Notes under the pieces: model-generated | Seen by the model: the letters and a program-made list of their open reading frames with translations, nothing else | What the model was told of the DNA's origin: nothing | Database searches by the model: none | Shown: one piece after another, positions 32,375-41,948 of the stretch | Numbering within the stretch: position 1 is the first letter of the stretch | How the letters are laid out: the number at the start of each line of letters is the position of its first letter | Source of the DNA: Bin34 sp963422415 | GTDB lineage: Bacteria > Chloroflexota > Anaerolineae > Caldilineales > Caldilineaceae | Reading direction: 5' to 3' | DNA length: 64,000 bases | NCBI GenBank assembly: GCA_963422415.1 | Contig: OY729430.1 | Coordinates: forward strand, 248,001 to 312,000 | Program-made: the position numbers and the translations under genes

Positions 32375-33930
32375 TATTCTGTGTCCGTGAAATACTCAGG
32401 TACTCCTTTTGGTCCGCGAATGCGTCCCTCGAATAGACTCTCTGCAGCGGCACGGATACGGTAGCGTTGAACGACTGGGCATGGCAAGGCATCTGATGCC
32501 TGTCGCAACAATTCCCGTGCCATATCCACCACTTCAAGCATCCATCGTTTTCTGACTTGTCTTCTCTGGTCAGTGCTTTCGGCCTCCAATACGTCCTGCA
32601 GCCGTTCAAAAAAATGGCTATCGACAAATTGGTCCAGCTTGTCCGACCAAGATCTGGCCCGGAAACGATGTTCATCTCTGATGGCGTCTCTCCCCCCAGC
32701 AGCAAATACCGAAACCGCATAGCGCAATATGCCTTGAATTGTTGCAATCTCTTTGACGTGCATGGTAGCAATATCGCCAAGTTCCTGATTGGAAGGACGA
32801 CCTAGTGCGCCCTTGATACGGTGGCGCACTGGCAATGCCCGTTCATAATAGCCCTCGGTCTTCCCTTGCCCTCGTACCATCGCTTTTGCCAACAACCACA
32901 CGATACTCGATGAACAGTTTTCTAGCTGGCGAGGACGCAACAGGATTGGGTGTGTCCAATTTTCCGAAAAAAGGTAGTCGACAAGGCGTCGGTAATGAAA
33001 ACCACCGGCACCTAGAGTCAGAGATTTAGGGCCCCTTTGGTCAACTGGAGTCCATGGGTCTCCAATATTTCCATTGAAGTTTTTTGCATTGATTCTGGCC
33101 TCTTTGGATGTTGCTTTGCCACATGTCAGTTTTCCATCAGCATCTGCCTTCATCCGGACACGCCTGCAGATTTCAATGAAGTAGGGATCCAAGTCAGGCA
33201 ATGTCAGAGCCTCTCCCTTGGTGCCATCCCAAGGAAGACACCACAACAGGAGTAGACCCCCATCCTGCATCGCATGTTCTTGCAAGATTTCCGATCGTCG
33301 TTCCAGCAAGGCCAGTATGTCTCGCTGGAGATGTGCTCCGGGCCGTTCACTGGGTGTAATACTGAAAGAGGGCCGACTGCCAAAACCGCCATTCATTCGA
33401 GCTATGCCGAAATGCCCACTGCCTGAAAAGCCTCCCGTCGTCTGAAGGGTCACCAATGAAAAAAGCCAGTCGTCTGTGAATCCTCCAATCGCCGAGGCAG
33501 ACTTGAGGTCGTGGTTTTTGGCGGTTACCAATATGTCCAGTTCATCTGGGGTATTGCACAGATTTTTGTATGCACTCCTCTTATTTTCAGAACTCGCAGG
33601 GGGTTGCATGAAGGCAGGTCTAGTCATTTCATTGACGACAAGATGCCAAGGTTCATTGTTTGGAAAGTCGGGCGTAAGGTTGCCGATAAGACTGCGCCAA
33701 CAAGCACTTGGCATGGGAACGTCCAATTTCCCTGCTCTGAAAAGCGCCGACGCGCCCAACTGGGCAAGGAAAGCATGCCAAGCATGCCGCTGGTGAGGAC
33801 GCAGACTGGGGAATGCCAAGACCTCGTCCTTCATCATAAGTTCGTATACATCCGGCAATGAAGACTGAATTAGGCAGCTATCCGTTTTAACACCTATCAG
33901 TTTGTCTTCCAGTAGATTGAACATCAGCAA
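32374..33930 (-). CDS. cas8e: Cascade large subunit Cas8e (Cse1/CasA)
   Basis: 518 residues. The N-terminus FNLLEDKLIGVKTDS matches the family start FNLL..WIPV. It recognises the PAM and recruits Cas3. A TTG at 33930 is favoured by GGAGG eight bases upstream; ATG 33924 would be too far from it. Downstream neighbours are all Cascade genes in the normal order. The helical-bundle C-terminus (ARELLRQASDALPCPVVQRYR) is also typical. Confidence 0.95.
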   Translation of the reverse strand: MLMFNLLEDKLIGVKTDSCLIQSSLPDVYELMMKDEVLAFPSLRPHQRHAWHAFLAQLGASALFRAGKLDVPMPSACWRSLIGNLTPDFPNNEPWHLVVNEMTRPAFMQPPASSENKRSAYKNLCNTPDELDILVTAKNHDLKSASAIGGFTDDWLFSLVTLQTTGGFSGSGHFGIARMNGGFGSRPSFSITPSERPGAHLQRDILALLERRSEILQEHAMQDGGLLLLWCLPWDGTKGEALTLPDLDPYFIEICRRVRMKADADGKLTCGKATSKEARINAKNFNGNIGDPWTPVDQRGPKSLTLGAGGFHYRRLVDYLFSENWTHPILLRPRQLENCSSSIVWLLAKAMVRGQGKTEGYYERALPVRHRIKGALGRPSNQELGDIATMHVKEIATIQGILRYAVSVFAAGGRDAIRDEHRFRARSWSDKLDQFVDSHFFERLQDVLEAESTDQRRQVRKRWMLEVVDMARELLRQASDALPCPVVQRYRIRAAAESLFEGRIRGPKGVPEYFTDTE

Positions 33931-34156
33931 TCAGGAATCCTCCGTGATTTCATGTACCTGTTCTTTTCTTCAGGTTTCTGATTTGAGATGAACACAGTAG
34001 CTTGGGAATTACCTTCAACAAAGTATTTCCCTCCATGTGAAATTGCTATGGTCTAGTCCATCCTGAACAAGTGGAAACGTTTATTCATGCATATTTGCGG
34101 GACGCCATGCCGACTTGGTGGCTGGACTGGGCCGATTGCTATGTCATCCGCTGCTT
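33931..34156 (-). other. Gap before cas8e
   Basis: 226 bp between the small unknown ORF and cas8e. No protein and no strong promoter is evident; a weak TTGTTC...TAGCAA pair (16 bp apart, around 34048-34075, minus strand) could drive the Cascade genes. Confidence 0.25.
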
Positions 34157-34378
34157 TCACTTGCTCTCATGCTCCCAGTGTGTCTCAATCAGAAAATCTG
34201 TGGAACGTTGATCAAGAGCTTTCTCCCAAACAACGAATTCACCCTCCGCGTCGAATGATTCCAAGATGTGAGATACAATTTGGTCTCCGGGAACAGAGTC
34301 GCTGTTTTCAAGGTAATCGATCAGGGGCGTAAACGCGCCGATGATTGCCCTTCGCTCCGCATAGGTTACCGGCCTCAT
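34157..34378 (-). CDS. Small acidic protein of unknown function in the cas operon
   Basis: 73 residues, starting MRPVTYAERRAIIGAFTPL and ending FLIETHWEHESK. AAGGA lies about nine bases before the ATG, so translation is plausible. It is acidic, without membrane segment or motif that I recognise, and does not match a core cas family. It lies between cas3 and cas8e, directly downstream (minus strand) of the site that resembles the guide of the crRNA-like element at 34478. It could be a toxin, antitoxin, regulator or a chance ORF; I cannot tell. Confidence 0.5.
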   Translation of the reverse strand: MRPVTYAERRAIIGAFTPLIDYLENSDSVPGDQIVSHILESFDAEGEFVVWEKALDQRSTDFLIETHWEHESK

Positions 34379-34399
34379 TCCGAATTGTCCTTACAGAAA

Positions 34400-34421
34400 A
34401 TGGTGCTTTAGCGAAGATATT
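34400..34421 (-). promoter_or_regulatory. Putative target site of the crRNA-like element
   Basis: On the minus strand, 34419-34400 matches positions 1-20 of the 33-nt guide at 34506-34538 at 17 positions; guide positions 2-12 match without a gap or mismatch. The two bases before it are AA, in keeping with the AA-type PAMs known for 28/33-nt type I-E systems. The site lies 22-41 bp upstream of the small ORF at 34378 and contains a -10-like TATCTT. It may be a promoter silenced by Cascade without cleavage, since matching ends after position 20. Confidence 0.6.
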
Positions 34422-34477
34422 TCGTAGATTATTGAGAGCGTAACACATAAAGCTCGTGATGTCTACCTCTTGACGCA

Positions 34478-34566
34478 GATATCCTGCTTGCCTTGGGGAT
34501 AGCCCGATCTTCGCTAAGGCAACATGGCCTAGGTTGAAGATTCCCCCGTAGACACGGGGAAACAGA
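34478..34566 (+). ncRNA. crRNA-like regulatory RNA (CreA/CreR type), candidate
   Basis: Two degenerate type I-E repeats flank exactly 33 nt, the array geometry, but on the strand opposite to the cas genes. The first repeat (34478-34505) keeps only the end GGGGATAGCCC, 10 of 11 matches to the handle part of the array repeat. The second (34539-34566) matches 20 of 28 positions without gaps and folds a CCCCGT/ACGGGG stem. The 33-nt guide resembles a site 60-80 bp upstream. Known CreA and CreR RNAs have just this form and let Cascade repress a toxin or cas promoter. No convincing promoter was found. Confidence 0.7.
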
Positions 34567-34597
34567 TTTAAAAATCACAAATATGTATTGATGGGGG

Positions 34598-37288
34598 TTA
34601 CCCCGATTGTATTCTCATCAATCCCCATCGATCATATTTGAAACCAACTTCGTTGATCCAAAACTCGAATCCACCATTGATTCGATGGGGCTTGATGGGA
34701 TCTTCCCAAGCTAGTCCTTTTGACATGTGTCCAGGTATCACAATCCGAGAAATCTCTCCTTGTCCTCCAAAAGGACTAGCCATTGCATTCTCAAACACAA
34801 CTTCAATGCCTTCGTCCCCCAACCGAGTTCTAATGCGTTCCTCCAGGCCGCCAAAGCCTATATCTTGATTATCCGAGTGAAAGGACATTTCCGGCCTGAT
34901 GATCCAAGCCTTAGCCGCCTGCACATCTCCGGCTTTCTGACCTTCGATCTCATTGGCATGATCCTGCCATTCCCCTCCCATTCCCTCAACAACAGATCTA
35001 AGTACAACAGGATGCGTGGCTTTCTCGACCAATTCTCGGTTCATGTCGGGGATGTGCCAATGCACCTCCCCTTTGGGATCCCCCACTACAAGCCTGCGGG
35101 TCGCCTCCAGTATGCGCAGATCTTCATAGACATAGCCACGAGGGCCTAGTCCATTCAAGCTCTCCTCCAACAACGGAGTTAGAGTATCAAGAGGCGGCAG
35201 AAGCACCATACACATAGGAGCAGAAAATTCCGCCGGACGGTCATTGCGTCCGTGCCGATGCAGTCGCCCAATTCTTTGAAGCAGTACATCCACCGGACAC
35301 AGGTCGGTAATCAGGAAGTCGGCGTCTATATCCAGTGATTGTTCCAGCGTCTGGGTGCCCACAATGATCCGCCCGCCGTCAGCTTGGCTTCGTCCAAGCT
35401 GATCCTCAACCGTTTTATCAAGCAGCTGGCGGTCAATTCCAGCGTACCGGCCGTGATGTAGGGTAGATATCCCATTGCACGTGAAAAGGAGATTTCTTAG
35501 CCTCTCAGCGTTACCATCTCTTGCAGCAACATCCTCCATGAGCTTTTGAGTTTGGACAGCACTCCCCACTGTATTGCGGATCACCAAGACTTTCGCGCCC
35601 TTGCTGGCAGCATTGATGGCGCGTTCTACTACCAGTTGGAAGTCCTCCATGGCTGCTACGGCCTGAATCTGTATGGATTTTGTCTTGCCGGTTTTGCCCG
35701 TGCCCACTATCGATCCACCATTGGCCGATGGAGTGGAAACAGCAGGATATGGAACATTCATGGCCTCATCCAATTTCATTTCCTGAGATCCACAAAGCCA
35801 GCGCTGACGAGCGGCTGAGCCCAAGGTCGCTGACATCAATAGGGCATGGCCACCCGTTTCCAAGTGATTGTGTAGCAAGGCTCCCAAGATTGCGCCCATG
35901 TATGGGTCCGAGGCATGCACTTCATCCACTACAAGGAGGTTGCGACTGAGACATACGGATCGCAAATGAGCATGTCTTGCCTTCAGTGCGGCCATCATTG
36001 CTTGGTCCACAGTTCCGACAGCTATTTGGGCTGCCAGAAATCGTTTGGTATTCTCTGCCGACCATCGCCTTCTTTGAGATGCTTCGCTGGGTTTGTCATC
36101 CCAGATGACCTCAAATCTGGGAAGGTAGGTCCCTTTGGCTTCACCAATCCACAGGTAGCCAGGTACCGCCAAGACTGGTTCAGGGGCATACCCTTTTGGA
36201 AACAGACTTTCGGTAAATATCCGCACGCGATGGAAAATTTGGCTGGCAGCGGCCCGAGTGGGAAGTGCAAAGTAAACACCATCAACCAAGCCTTCTTCGT
36301 ACAGTTTAGCGAAGCGTAGCAATGCCGCTTCAGTCTTTCCTGATCCGGTCTCGGATTCGATAATGACCAACTGATGATTCACAGGGACTGCACCAACGCT
36401 CTTCTGCATTGAATTGGGCGGTGGTGCCCCCTCAATTCCAAAAAGATCTCCAAATCCAGGCACACCTCGAAACTCGTGGTGTTGAAGAGATATGTCAAGT
36501 CCAATTTCTGCCAGAGCGCGCTTGGCCTTGCTCTTGGCAACGTCAAGATAATTACTGACCGGCCTGTCGCAGTATTCGAAGAATCGCTCGTCCGACCCTA
36601 TCCAATCTGCCAAATTGCAGAGACCTAAAAACATGTGTTGAAGGGACGGTTCCGAAGGCATCGGACATATCCCTTCAGACGAAAACGCCTTGGGAAACCA
36701 GGATCGGACCAACCGGTTGATGTTTCTGAGACACTGGCGTGGGTCCAATCGACCCAATGGCTGCCATATTCTCGGATTTGGGTTTATCTCGGATTCCAAA
36801 TTGAAAGGCGATCCATGATGAGAAAGCGACGCTATCAGGAAGCTAGCCACTGTTTCACCTCCATCGTCGTCCCACCGCGACATTTCATCCCAACCCAGTT
36901 CTTCAAAAAACCAACGGGCAGTATTATCATCGTGGTACCGCAGGACTGGGGCCAGCTCCTGAATGTGTCCTGCATGCCGGCAGGTGTTATTGTCGGGAAA
37001 ATCCTGAGACTCCCAGATCTGCGTTTGAAACCCCATGTTTGCCTTGCCAATGTCATGGAGAGCCGCGAAAACCAACAGGCGTGCCTCAGTCACATCATCG
37101 ATTTCCTTTAGCTTCCCGGACTTTGCCAGCCGATCTCTGATTGTGGGCACGCCCAAGAGAGCTTCAAAGCAAGCTGCCACATCGGCCAGATGGTGTTCCA
37201 GCAAGTGGATTTTATGGTGGTTTTCTTTATTCGCCTTCCCCCAGTGTCTCCTTGTGTATACCGGCTGATTGCAGTCATTTGATGACAT
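34598..37288 (-). CDS. cas3: Cas3 helicase-nuclease, type I-E
   Basis: 896 residues from ATG 37288 (AGGAG about ten bases upstream; a longer frame to 37330 has no signal). Domains in order: HD nuclease (LEHHLADVA, then ALHDIGKAN with His78-Asp79, SLSHHGSPF), then the SF2 helicase: Walker A SETGSGKTEAAL (312-322), DEVH box (455-458), LMSATLG, GTQTLEQSLDIDADFLI and the arginine finger motif QRIGRLHRHGR. It degrades target DNA after recruitment by Cascade. All motifs look intact. It is separated from cas8e by the crRNA-like element and a small ORF. Confidence 0.97.
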   Translation of the reverse strand: MSSNDCNQPVYTRRHWGKANKENHHKIHLLEHHLADVAACFEALLGVPTIRDRLAKSGKLKEIDDVTEARLLVFAALHDIGKANMGFQTQIWESQDFPDNNTCRHAGHIQELAPVLRYHDDNTARWFFEELGWDEMSRWDDDGGETVASFLIASLSHHGSPFNLESEINPNPRIWQPLGRLDPRQCLRNINRLVRSWFPKAFSSEGICPMPSEPSLQHMFLGLCNLADWIGSDERFFEYCDRPVSNYLDVAKSKAKRALAEIGLDISLQHHEFRGVPGFGDLFGIEGAPPPNSMQKSVGAVPVNHQLVIIESETGSGKTEAALLRFAKLYEEGLVDGVYFALPTRAAASQIFHRVRIFTESLFPKGYAPEPVLAVPGYLWIGEAKGTYLPRFEVIWDDKPSEASQRRRWSAENTKRFLAAQIAVGTVDQAMMAALKARHAHLRSVCLSRNLLVVDEVHASDPYMGAILGALLHNHLETGGHALLMSATLGSAARQRWLCGSQEMKLDEAMNVPYPAVSTPSANGGSIVGTGKTGKTKSIQIQAVAAMEDFQLVVERAINAASKGAKVLVIRNTVGSAVQTQKLMEDVAARDGNAERLRNLLFTCNGISTLHHGRYAGIDRQLLDKTVEDQLGRSQADGGRIIVGTQTLEQSLDIDADFLITDLCPVDVLLQRIGRLHRHGRNDRPAEFSAPMCMVLLPPLDTLTPLLEESLNGLGPRGYVYEDLRILEATRRLVVGDPKGEVHWHIPDMNRELVEKATHPVVLRSVVEGMGGEWQDHANEIEGQKAGDVQAAKAWIIRPEMSFHSDNQDIGFGGLEERIRTRLGDEGIEVVFENAMASPFGGQGEISRIVIPGHMSKGLAWEDPIKPHRINGGFEFWINEVGFKYDRWGLMRIQSG

Positions 37289-37376
37289 AATATGGTCTCC
37301 TGCAGCAATGGGAGTTTCTCGTCTCAGCAATCTCTGAATTGGAGCCCGTAAAAACTGTCCCGGAGTTTAGAATTTT

Positions 37377-37405
37377 TTATTAAATTACAAATATTCTAAT
37401 TTTAA
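37377..37405 (-). promoter_or_regulatory. AT-rich candidate promoter of cas3
   Basis: On the minus strand TTAAAA (37400-37405) and TAATAA (37377-37382) are 17 bp apart inside the most AT-rich patch of the region. The same patch holds a 7-bp inverted repeat (TTAGAAT/ATTCTAA), so it may also end the sulfatase transcript. Confidence 0.35.
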
Positions 37406-37499
37406 TGGCATCATGGACATAGGCTTCCCAGCTTTGATGATAAAGCCTTTCCAGTTCTGCTCCTTGCTTGAAATCGTGCCACCCATCGGTCGAAATCCG

Positions 37500-39116
37500 C
37501 TACCGAGGCAAGTCTTCCCAAGGCACAACCCCGCAGCATTCCGCCCAATGCTCGAAGATCTGGCGCAGTTGGAAAGCCAGATCGGGCTCCACTTCCACCA
37601 GGTTTTGGGTCTCGGTCCTGTCCGCCTCCAAGTCATACAGTTCCCAATCGTCGGGGAACTTGCAGACCAACTTCCATTTCCCTCGGCGCACCGCCTTGTT
37701 CCCCTCGTGCTCCCAGTAGAGCGTGTCCCGTTCAATGGGCCGATCCCGAAAGGAAGGCGCCAGGCTGAAGCCTTCCAGCGGAGTTATGTTCTGCCCGTTG
37801 AATGATTCAGGGTACTCAACGGTCCCCAGCTCCGCAAAGGTAGCCATGATGTCAGGCAACTGGGCTGGCTGGTGTCGCCACTCTCCCTGGCCTTCGATAC
37901 CTTCCGGCCAATGGACAATCAGAGGCGTAGCGATGCCACCCTCATGGACCCAATGCTTGTAAAGCCGAAAAGGAGTATTGGAAAGGTTGGCCCAAGGCAC
38001 TCCATAGCTGGCGTACGTATCCTCGGGACCCGGATCGATGTCCGGGCTGTTGCCGAACCGAACAGGCCTGCCGAATCTGTCATTCAGGGTTCCGATCTGC
38101 TCCCAACCGATCGCTACGCGTTGTCGCAAGTCCGATCCCAGCTCTTCGGCACAGCCTCCGTTGTCCGCCAGAAAGAGGATGATCGTGTTCTCAAACTGAC
38201 CTGTTTCCCGCAGGGCTGCCAAGATCCGGCCAATGCCCTGATCCATGCGGTCTATCTGGGCTGCATACACCTCCATACGTAACGCCTGCCACTCCTTGCA
38301 GGACTCCTCCGCCCAAGGTCCCACCCTTGGATCTCTGTGGCTCAAGTTCCAATCTGCATTCAGAAGACCCATCTCTTCCATGCGAGATTTCCGTTGGACT
38401 CGCAATTCATCCCAGCCAGCGTCAAAACGGCCCTTGTACTTGGCCATGTCCTCGGAATGGGCATGCAGGGGCCAGTGGGGGGCGGTATAGGCTACATATT
38501 GAAAGAAGGGGGTTCCTGCGTCGCCGTCGCCATGTTTGCGAATCTGTGCGCAGGCCTCATCCGAAATCGCATCCGTGAAGAAGAAATTCTCTCCTGCCGG
38601 TTCGATTCGCTTGTTATTTCGAGTCAGGGTCCGGGGCTGCCAGTAGTTGGCCGCTCCCGTGATGATCCCGAAGAATTCATCAAATCCGCGCTGGCAGGGC
38701 CAGTTGTGTTTCGGGCCTTCCACATGACGGGTTACATGCCACTTGCCCGACATGTAGGTAGTGTAGCGGCCCTGTTGCAACACCTCGGCCAGAGTGACCG
38801 CTTTGCGACTCAAATCTCCCAGATACCCGTCAACACCACGGTTTCCCATCATGTGGCCAATATCCGCCTGATGAGGATAGAGGCCTGTCAGCAACGACCC
38901 GCGCGAAGGGCAGCAACGCGCAGTGTTGTAGAACTGGCTGTAGCGCAATCCGCCCATGGCCAGCCCGTCTAGGTTGGGGGTGTCAATCTCGCCGCCATAG
39001 CAGCCAAGATCCGAGAATCCCATGTCGTCGTTCAGGATGAGGAGAATGTTGGGTCGTTGGGGCATGGCACATGCAACTTGTCTGATGAAACTTTCTTGCT
39101 GAACTGCCCCGTCCAC
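37500..39116 (-). CDS. Arylsulfatase (type I, formylglycine-dependent)
   Basis: 538 residues from GTG 39116; ATG 39065 (MPQRPNILLILNDDMG) is the more usual family start. The sulfatase signature CCPSRGSLLTG contains the C-x-P-S-R core, whose Cys becomes formylglycine. Metal ligands appear in NDDMGFSDLG and FLADNGGC; GKWHVTRH carries the conserved Lys-His pair. No signal peptide is visible, so it may be cytoplasmic or exported another way. Its formylglycine-generating enzyme is not in the window. Sulfated glycans are likely substrates. Confidence 0.9.
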   Translation of the reverse strand: MDGAVQQESFIRQVACAMPQRPNILLILNDDMGFSDLGCYGGEIDTPNLDGLAMGGLRYSQFYNTARCCPSRGSLLTGLYPHQADIGHMMGNRGVDGYLGDLSRKAVTLAEVLQQGRYTTYMSGKWHVTRHVEGPKHNWPCQRGFDEFFGIITGAANYWQPRTLTRNNKRIEPAGENFFFTDAISDEACAQIRKHGDGDAGTPFFQYVAYTAPHWPLHAHSEDMAKYKGRFDAGWDELRVQRKSRMEEMGLLNADWNLSHRDPRVGPWAEESCKEWQALRMEVYAAQIDRMDQGIGRILAALRETGQFENTIILFLADNGGCAEELGSDLRQRVAIGWEQIGTLNDRFGRPVRFGNSPDIDPGPEDTYASYGVPWANLSNTPFRLYKHWVHEGGIATPLIVHWPEGIEGQGEWRHQPAQLPDIMATFAELGTVEYPESFNGQNITPLEGFSLAPSFRDRPIERDTLYWEHEGNKAVRRGKWKLVCKFPDDWELYDLEADRTETQNLVEVEPDLAFQLRQIFEHWAECCGVVPWEDLPR

Positions 39117-39675
39117 AGGAACGATGACAGGCCGAAAGCCATAAAAGAAACCCTCGTTGTCCAGAGAGGCTTTTGGGTCCCTCAGGATGCCTAATATTAT
39201 CCGGTTTCTCAGACTTGTGCTTGTCTTTCATTTGGGTGCCCATTGAAACCGAGGAAGCCGAGGTAACGCTTCACGGGTTCACCCGACTTGGCTGCATTGC
39301 TGCAGCCATAGCGGGATGTACGTCGCCTCTCCGTTCGTTAAGGACACCGCAAGCCTCGGCCTAGTGAGAGATGAAATACTTGCGCAGCGTCATGTCTGAC
39401 CGCCACGGTGCGGTTTGTTCGTGTCCAATTCTTCCTTGAAGTCCTCGCCACCTCGTCCGATGCATCCAACTCTAGGTTTGACGGCACGACTGTGAATCGC
39501 TCTCTGGAACTGGTGCCCATACACTTGATTGGCAGAATCGGATCTTGGCTTGGGCAGGTACATTGGACCATGGCTGCCCTGTTCCACGCTTGAAGTCCAG
39601 TTCGCCTGTGGGCAGCCGAGCAGATCCACTGCTGTCTCGTGAGCTGCATTTCTACAAAAGAGGTTCAGAGGGATT
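39117..39675. other. Intergenic stretch with no recognisable content
   Basis: About 560 bp between divergent genes. Short open frames here show no family motif and no ribosome site. I see no RNA gene or repeat. Confidence 0.4.
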
Positions 39676-40277
39676 ATGTCTACCATTTCCCCCGGAATGC
39701 GCATCGAGATGCGCAGTGTCGAGTGGTTGGTCAAGCGTACCCAGACCACCAGTTCCAAGCTGCACCTGATTGAAGCCGTCGGCATTTCCGACATCGTCAA
39801 GGACAAGGAGATCAAGTTCATTCAGGAGTATGAAAAGCCGGGCTCGGTCAAGCCCGTGGATCCTGCCGATGTAATCTTGGTCCCCGACCCTTCGCCTCGG
39901 TACATGCACACCATGTTGACCCTCGAGAGTCAGCTGCGGTACACCTCTCCGAATACCCATCGCGTATCGGTGGGCAACCAGGCAGCCATCGATGCCTTGG
40001 ACTTTCAGCTGGACCCCGCTCGACTGGCCCTTGGGGAGGAGCGACCGCGCCTTCTCATTGCCGACGGAGTGGGCTTGGGCAAGACCATCGAAGCCGGCAT
40101 TTTAGTCAGTGAACTCATAGCCCGGGGCCGGGGCCAGCGTATCCTGGTGGTGACCACCAAGGCCATGCTGACCCAGTTTCAGCAGGAGTTCTGGATCCGG
40201 TTTTCCATAGCCCTGACTCGCATGGACAGTGCCGCCATCCAACGGATCAAGGAACGCATCCCGGAGCGACACAATCC
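39676..40277 (+). pseudogene. SNF2-type helicase, N-terminal part
   Basis: About 200 residues of an SNF2/RapA-like (possibly DrmD-like) helicase: PGMRIEMRSVEWLVKR at the start, then the motif I region LIADGVGLGKTIEAGILVSEL and ILVVTTKAMLTQFQQEFW. Homology stops abruptly after RIPERHNP. From 40278 the DNA is the inverted middle of the same gene, so the plus frame reads nonsense to a stop at 40437. ATG 39676 is preceded by AGAGGG. Such helicases occur in phage-defence loci (for example DISARM). Confidence 0.8.
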
Positions 40278-41948
40278 GTTCCACCTTTCCATGGAAGCCT
40301 GTGCCAGTTCCTTGCGGTCCGTCAACCTGACCAGTTCCTTGCCCGCGGCTTCGTTGGGCATCCAGGCCGGCTCCCCGGTGACAGTGTTGCGCATGGCATC
40401 CGGGTCTTCGAGTTCGATGATCCGTTCCTGCTTGTGAATGCGGAGTTTATGGTCTCTGGCCGACTTCGAGCGCTCGAGCGCCTCGGCCGCAAAGTCGAAG
40501 AAGCTGGGAAAAGGGTGACGCCCGACGACCCGGATTCGAGATCCGGCAGTGTCGCGGTCTCGGCCGGGCTATCCTGTATTCCTTCCATCAGGAGCAGATC
40601 CATCAGACTGAACTCGCCTGCCCCCTTTTCGCCCGCCGCTATCTTGCGGTCCATGTCCGCTTCCACTGCCGCAGGGAGATCCCCCCGCTCCATGGCAGCC
40701 GACACGTATTCTTCCTGCTCATCTGCCACATTGGCGCCGACCAGAATGGCGGGATCTCCAATATTGTGGCGGGCCTGCTCTTGCTTTCGGCCCAGGATTT
40801 GCAGAATGCGGAAGTCGTTGTGAATCCGTTCCTGCCGGCATTGCGTCGACAGGTAGATGATCTGGGGTTGGACTTCCTGTCCGTATCTGTCGATGCGTCC
40901 GTTGCGTTGTTCAAAGGTCATCAAGGACCACGGCAGATCGAAATGGACGAGGCGATGGCAGAAGAAGTGGAGATTCAGACCCTCCGCAGCCACATCACTG
41001 GCAATCAAGAGCCGCACCTTGGAATCGCCCTGCCCGAAATTCTCCTTGGCCCTGTTCAGATCGTGATCGCTCATCTCCCCCGACATGGTGCAGACTTGGT
41101 TGTCTTGCAGGTTCAAGTCGAGAGCAAGATGGTCCCGCAGCCAACGCATCGTGGCGATGCGCTCCGTGAAAATGACCAACCTGTCCCTGCTATCCTGCCC
41201 ACTCCACCTTGTCTGTTGCAGGTAGGCCAGAAGCCGCTGGTACCTGGAAAAGTCCCCTCGATTGATCTGCGAAATGGCCTGCTGCAACTCTTCCAGCTGG
41301 AGAATGTCATGGGTGGCTGCCACCACGTTCTCTCCTTCCTCCAACTGCCTCCGATGCCGGCGAATGCGTTGCGCGAGGGATTCCGCACAGGCTGCAGGAC
41401 TGGAAAACAGGGCCTTCTCCAGCACTATGAGGAACATCCGATGGGACTGCTTTACTCTCTCGTCCGCTTTCAGTCGCAAGTTGGCCAGCAGCTCGAACGC
41501 CTTTTCTTCCGCAGGGGTGGCCGACGCTTCCAAGGACTGCACATCCCGTTCGGGAATGACCTTGTCCAAGCAGGCCTTGACCTCTGGACTGTTGCGGAAA
41601 CGTCTTACATACAGGCCCTTGATGTCTTCCGGTCGGTAGTCCTCCACATCAGAGATGGCCAAGGGGGAAAGCAGCCTCATCAGGCTGGCAAAACTCTTCT
41701 TGCTGCCATCGTGCGGTGTGGCCGAGAGCAGGATGAGAGCGTCCGTGTTGGGCGCCATGACCCGGGCCACACGTGACCTCTGGCTAGATCCGCGATCCCC
41801 TTTTCGCTCCGCCACGTTCTGGGCTTCGTCAATCACCAGGATGTCCCAGTGGGCCTCCTCGATGGCCTTGCCGAATCGCTGATTGTTTTTCAGGGTGTCG
41901 ATGGAAATGATGGCCCGGTCAAAGTAAGCGTTGGCAGGGGCGGACCGT
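40278..41948 (-). pseudogene. SNF2-type helicase, middle part, inverted
   Basis: 1671 bp (557 codons) coding on the minus strand for the middle of the helicase: YFDRAIISIDTLKN, the motif II box VIDEAQNVAER, LLSATPHDG, then the second RecA domain with VIFTERIATMRWL, LIASDVAAEGLNL and QRNGRIDRYGQ. Flipping this segment joins it in frame with the plus-strand parts on both sides (HNP to RSAPANAYF, and MERWN to WPDTQYLW). A one-base loss in the run GGGAAAAGGG near 40506-40515 breaks the frame after VTLFP; the reading continues as SFFDFAAEALERSKSA in the next frame. Confidence 0.82.

Noticed and set aside
34539..34566. Hairpin read as a terminator of cas3
   Set aside because: On the cas3 strand no T run follows, and the 20/28 match to the CRISPR repeat plus the 33-nt spacing to a second pseudo-repeat explain it better.
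39390..39821. 143-codon frame on the minus strand
   Set aside because: It overlaps the 5' end of the helicase gene in antisense and has no motif; a shadow frame.
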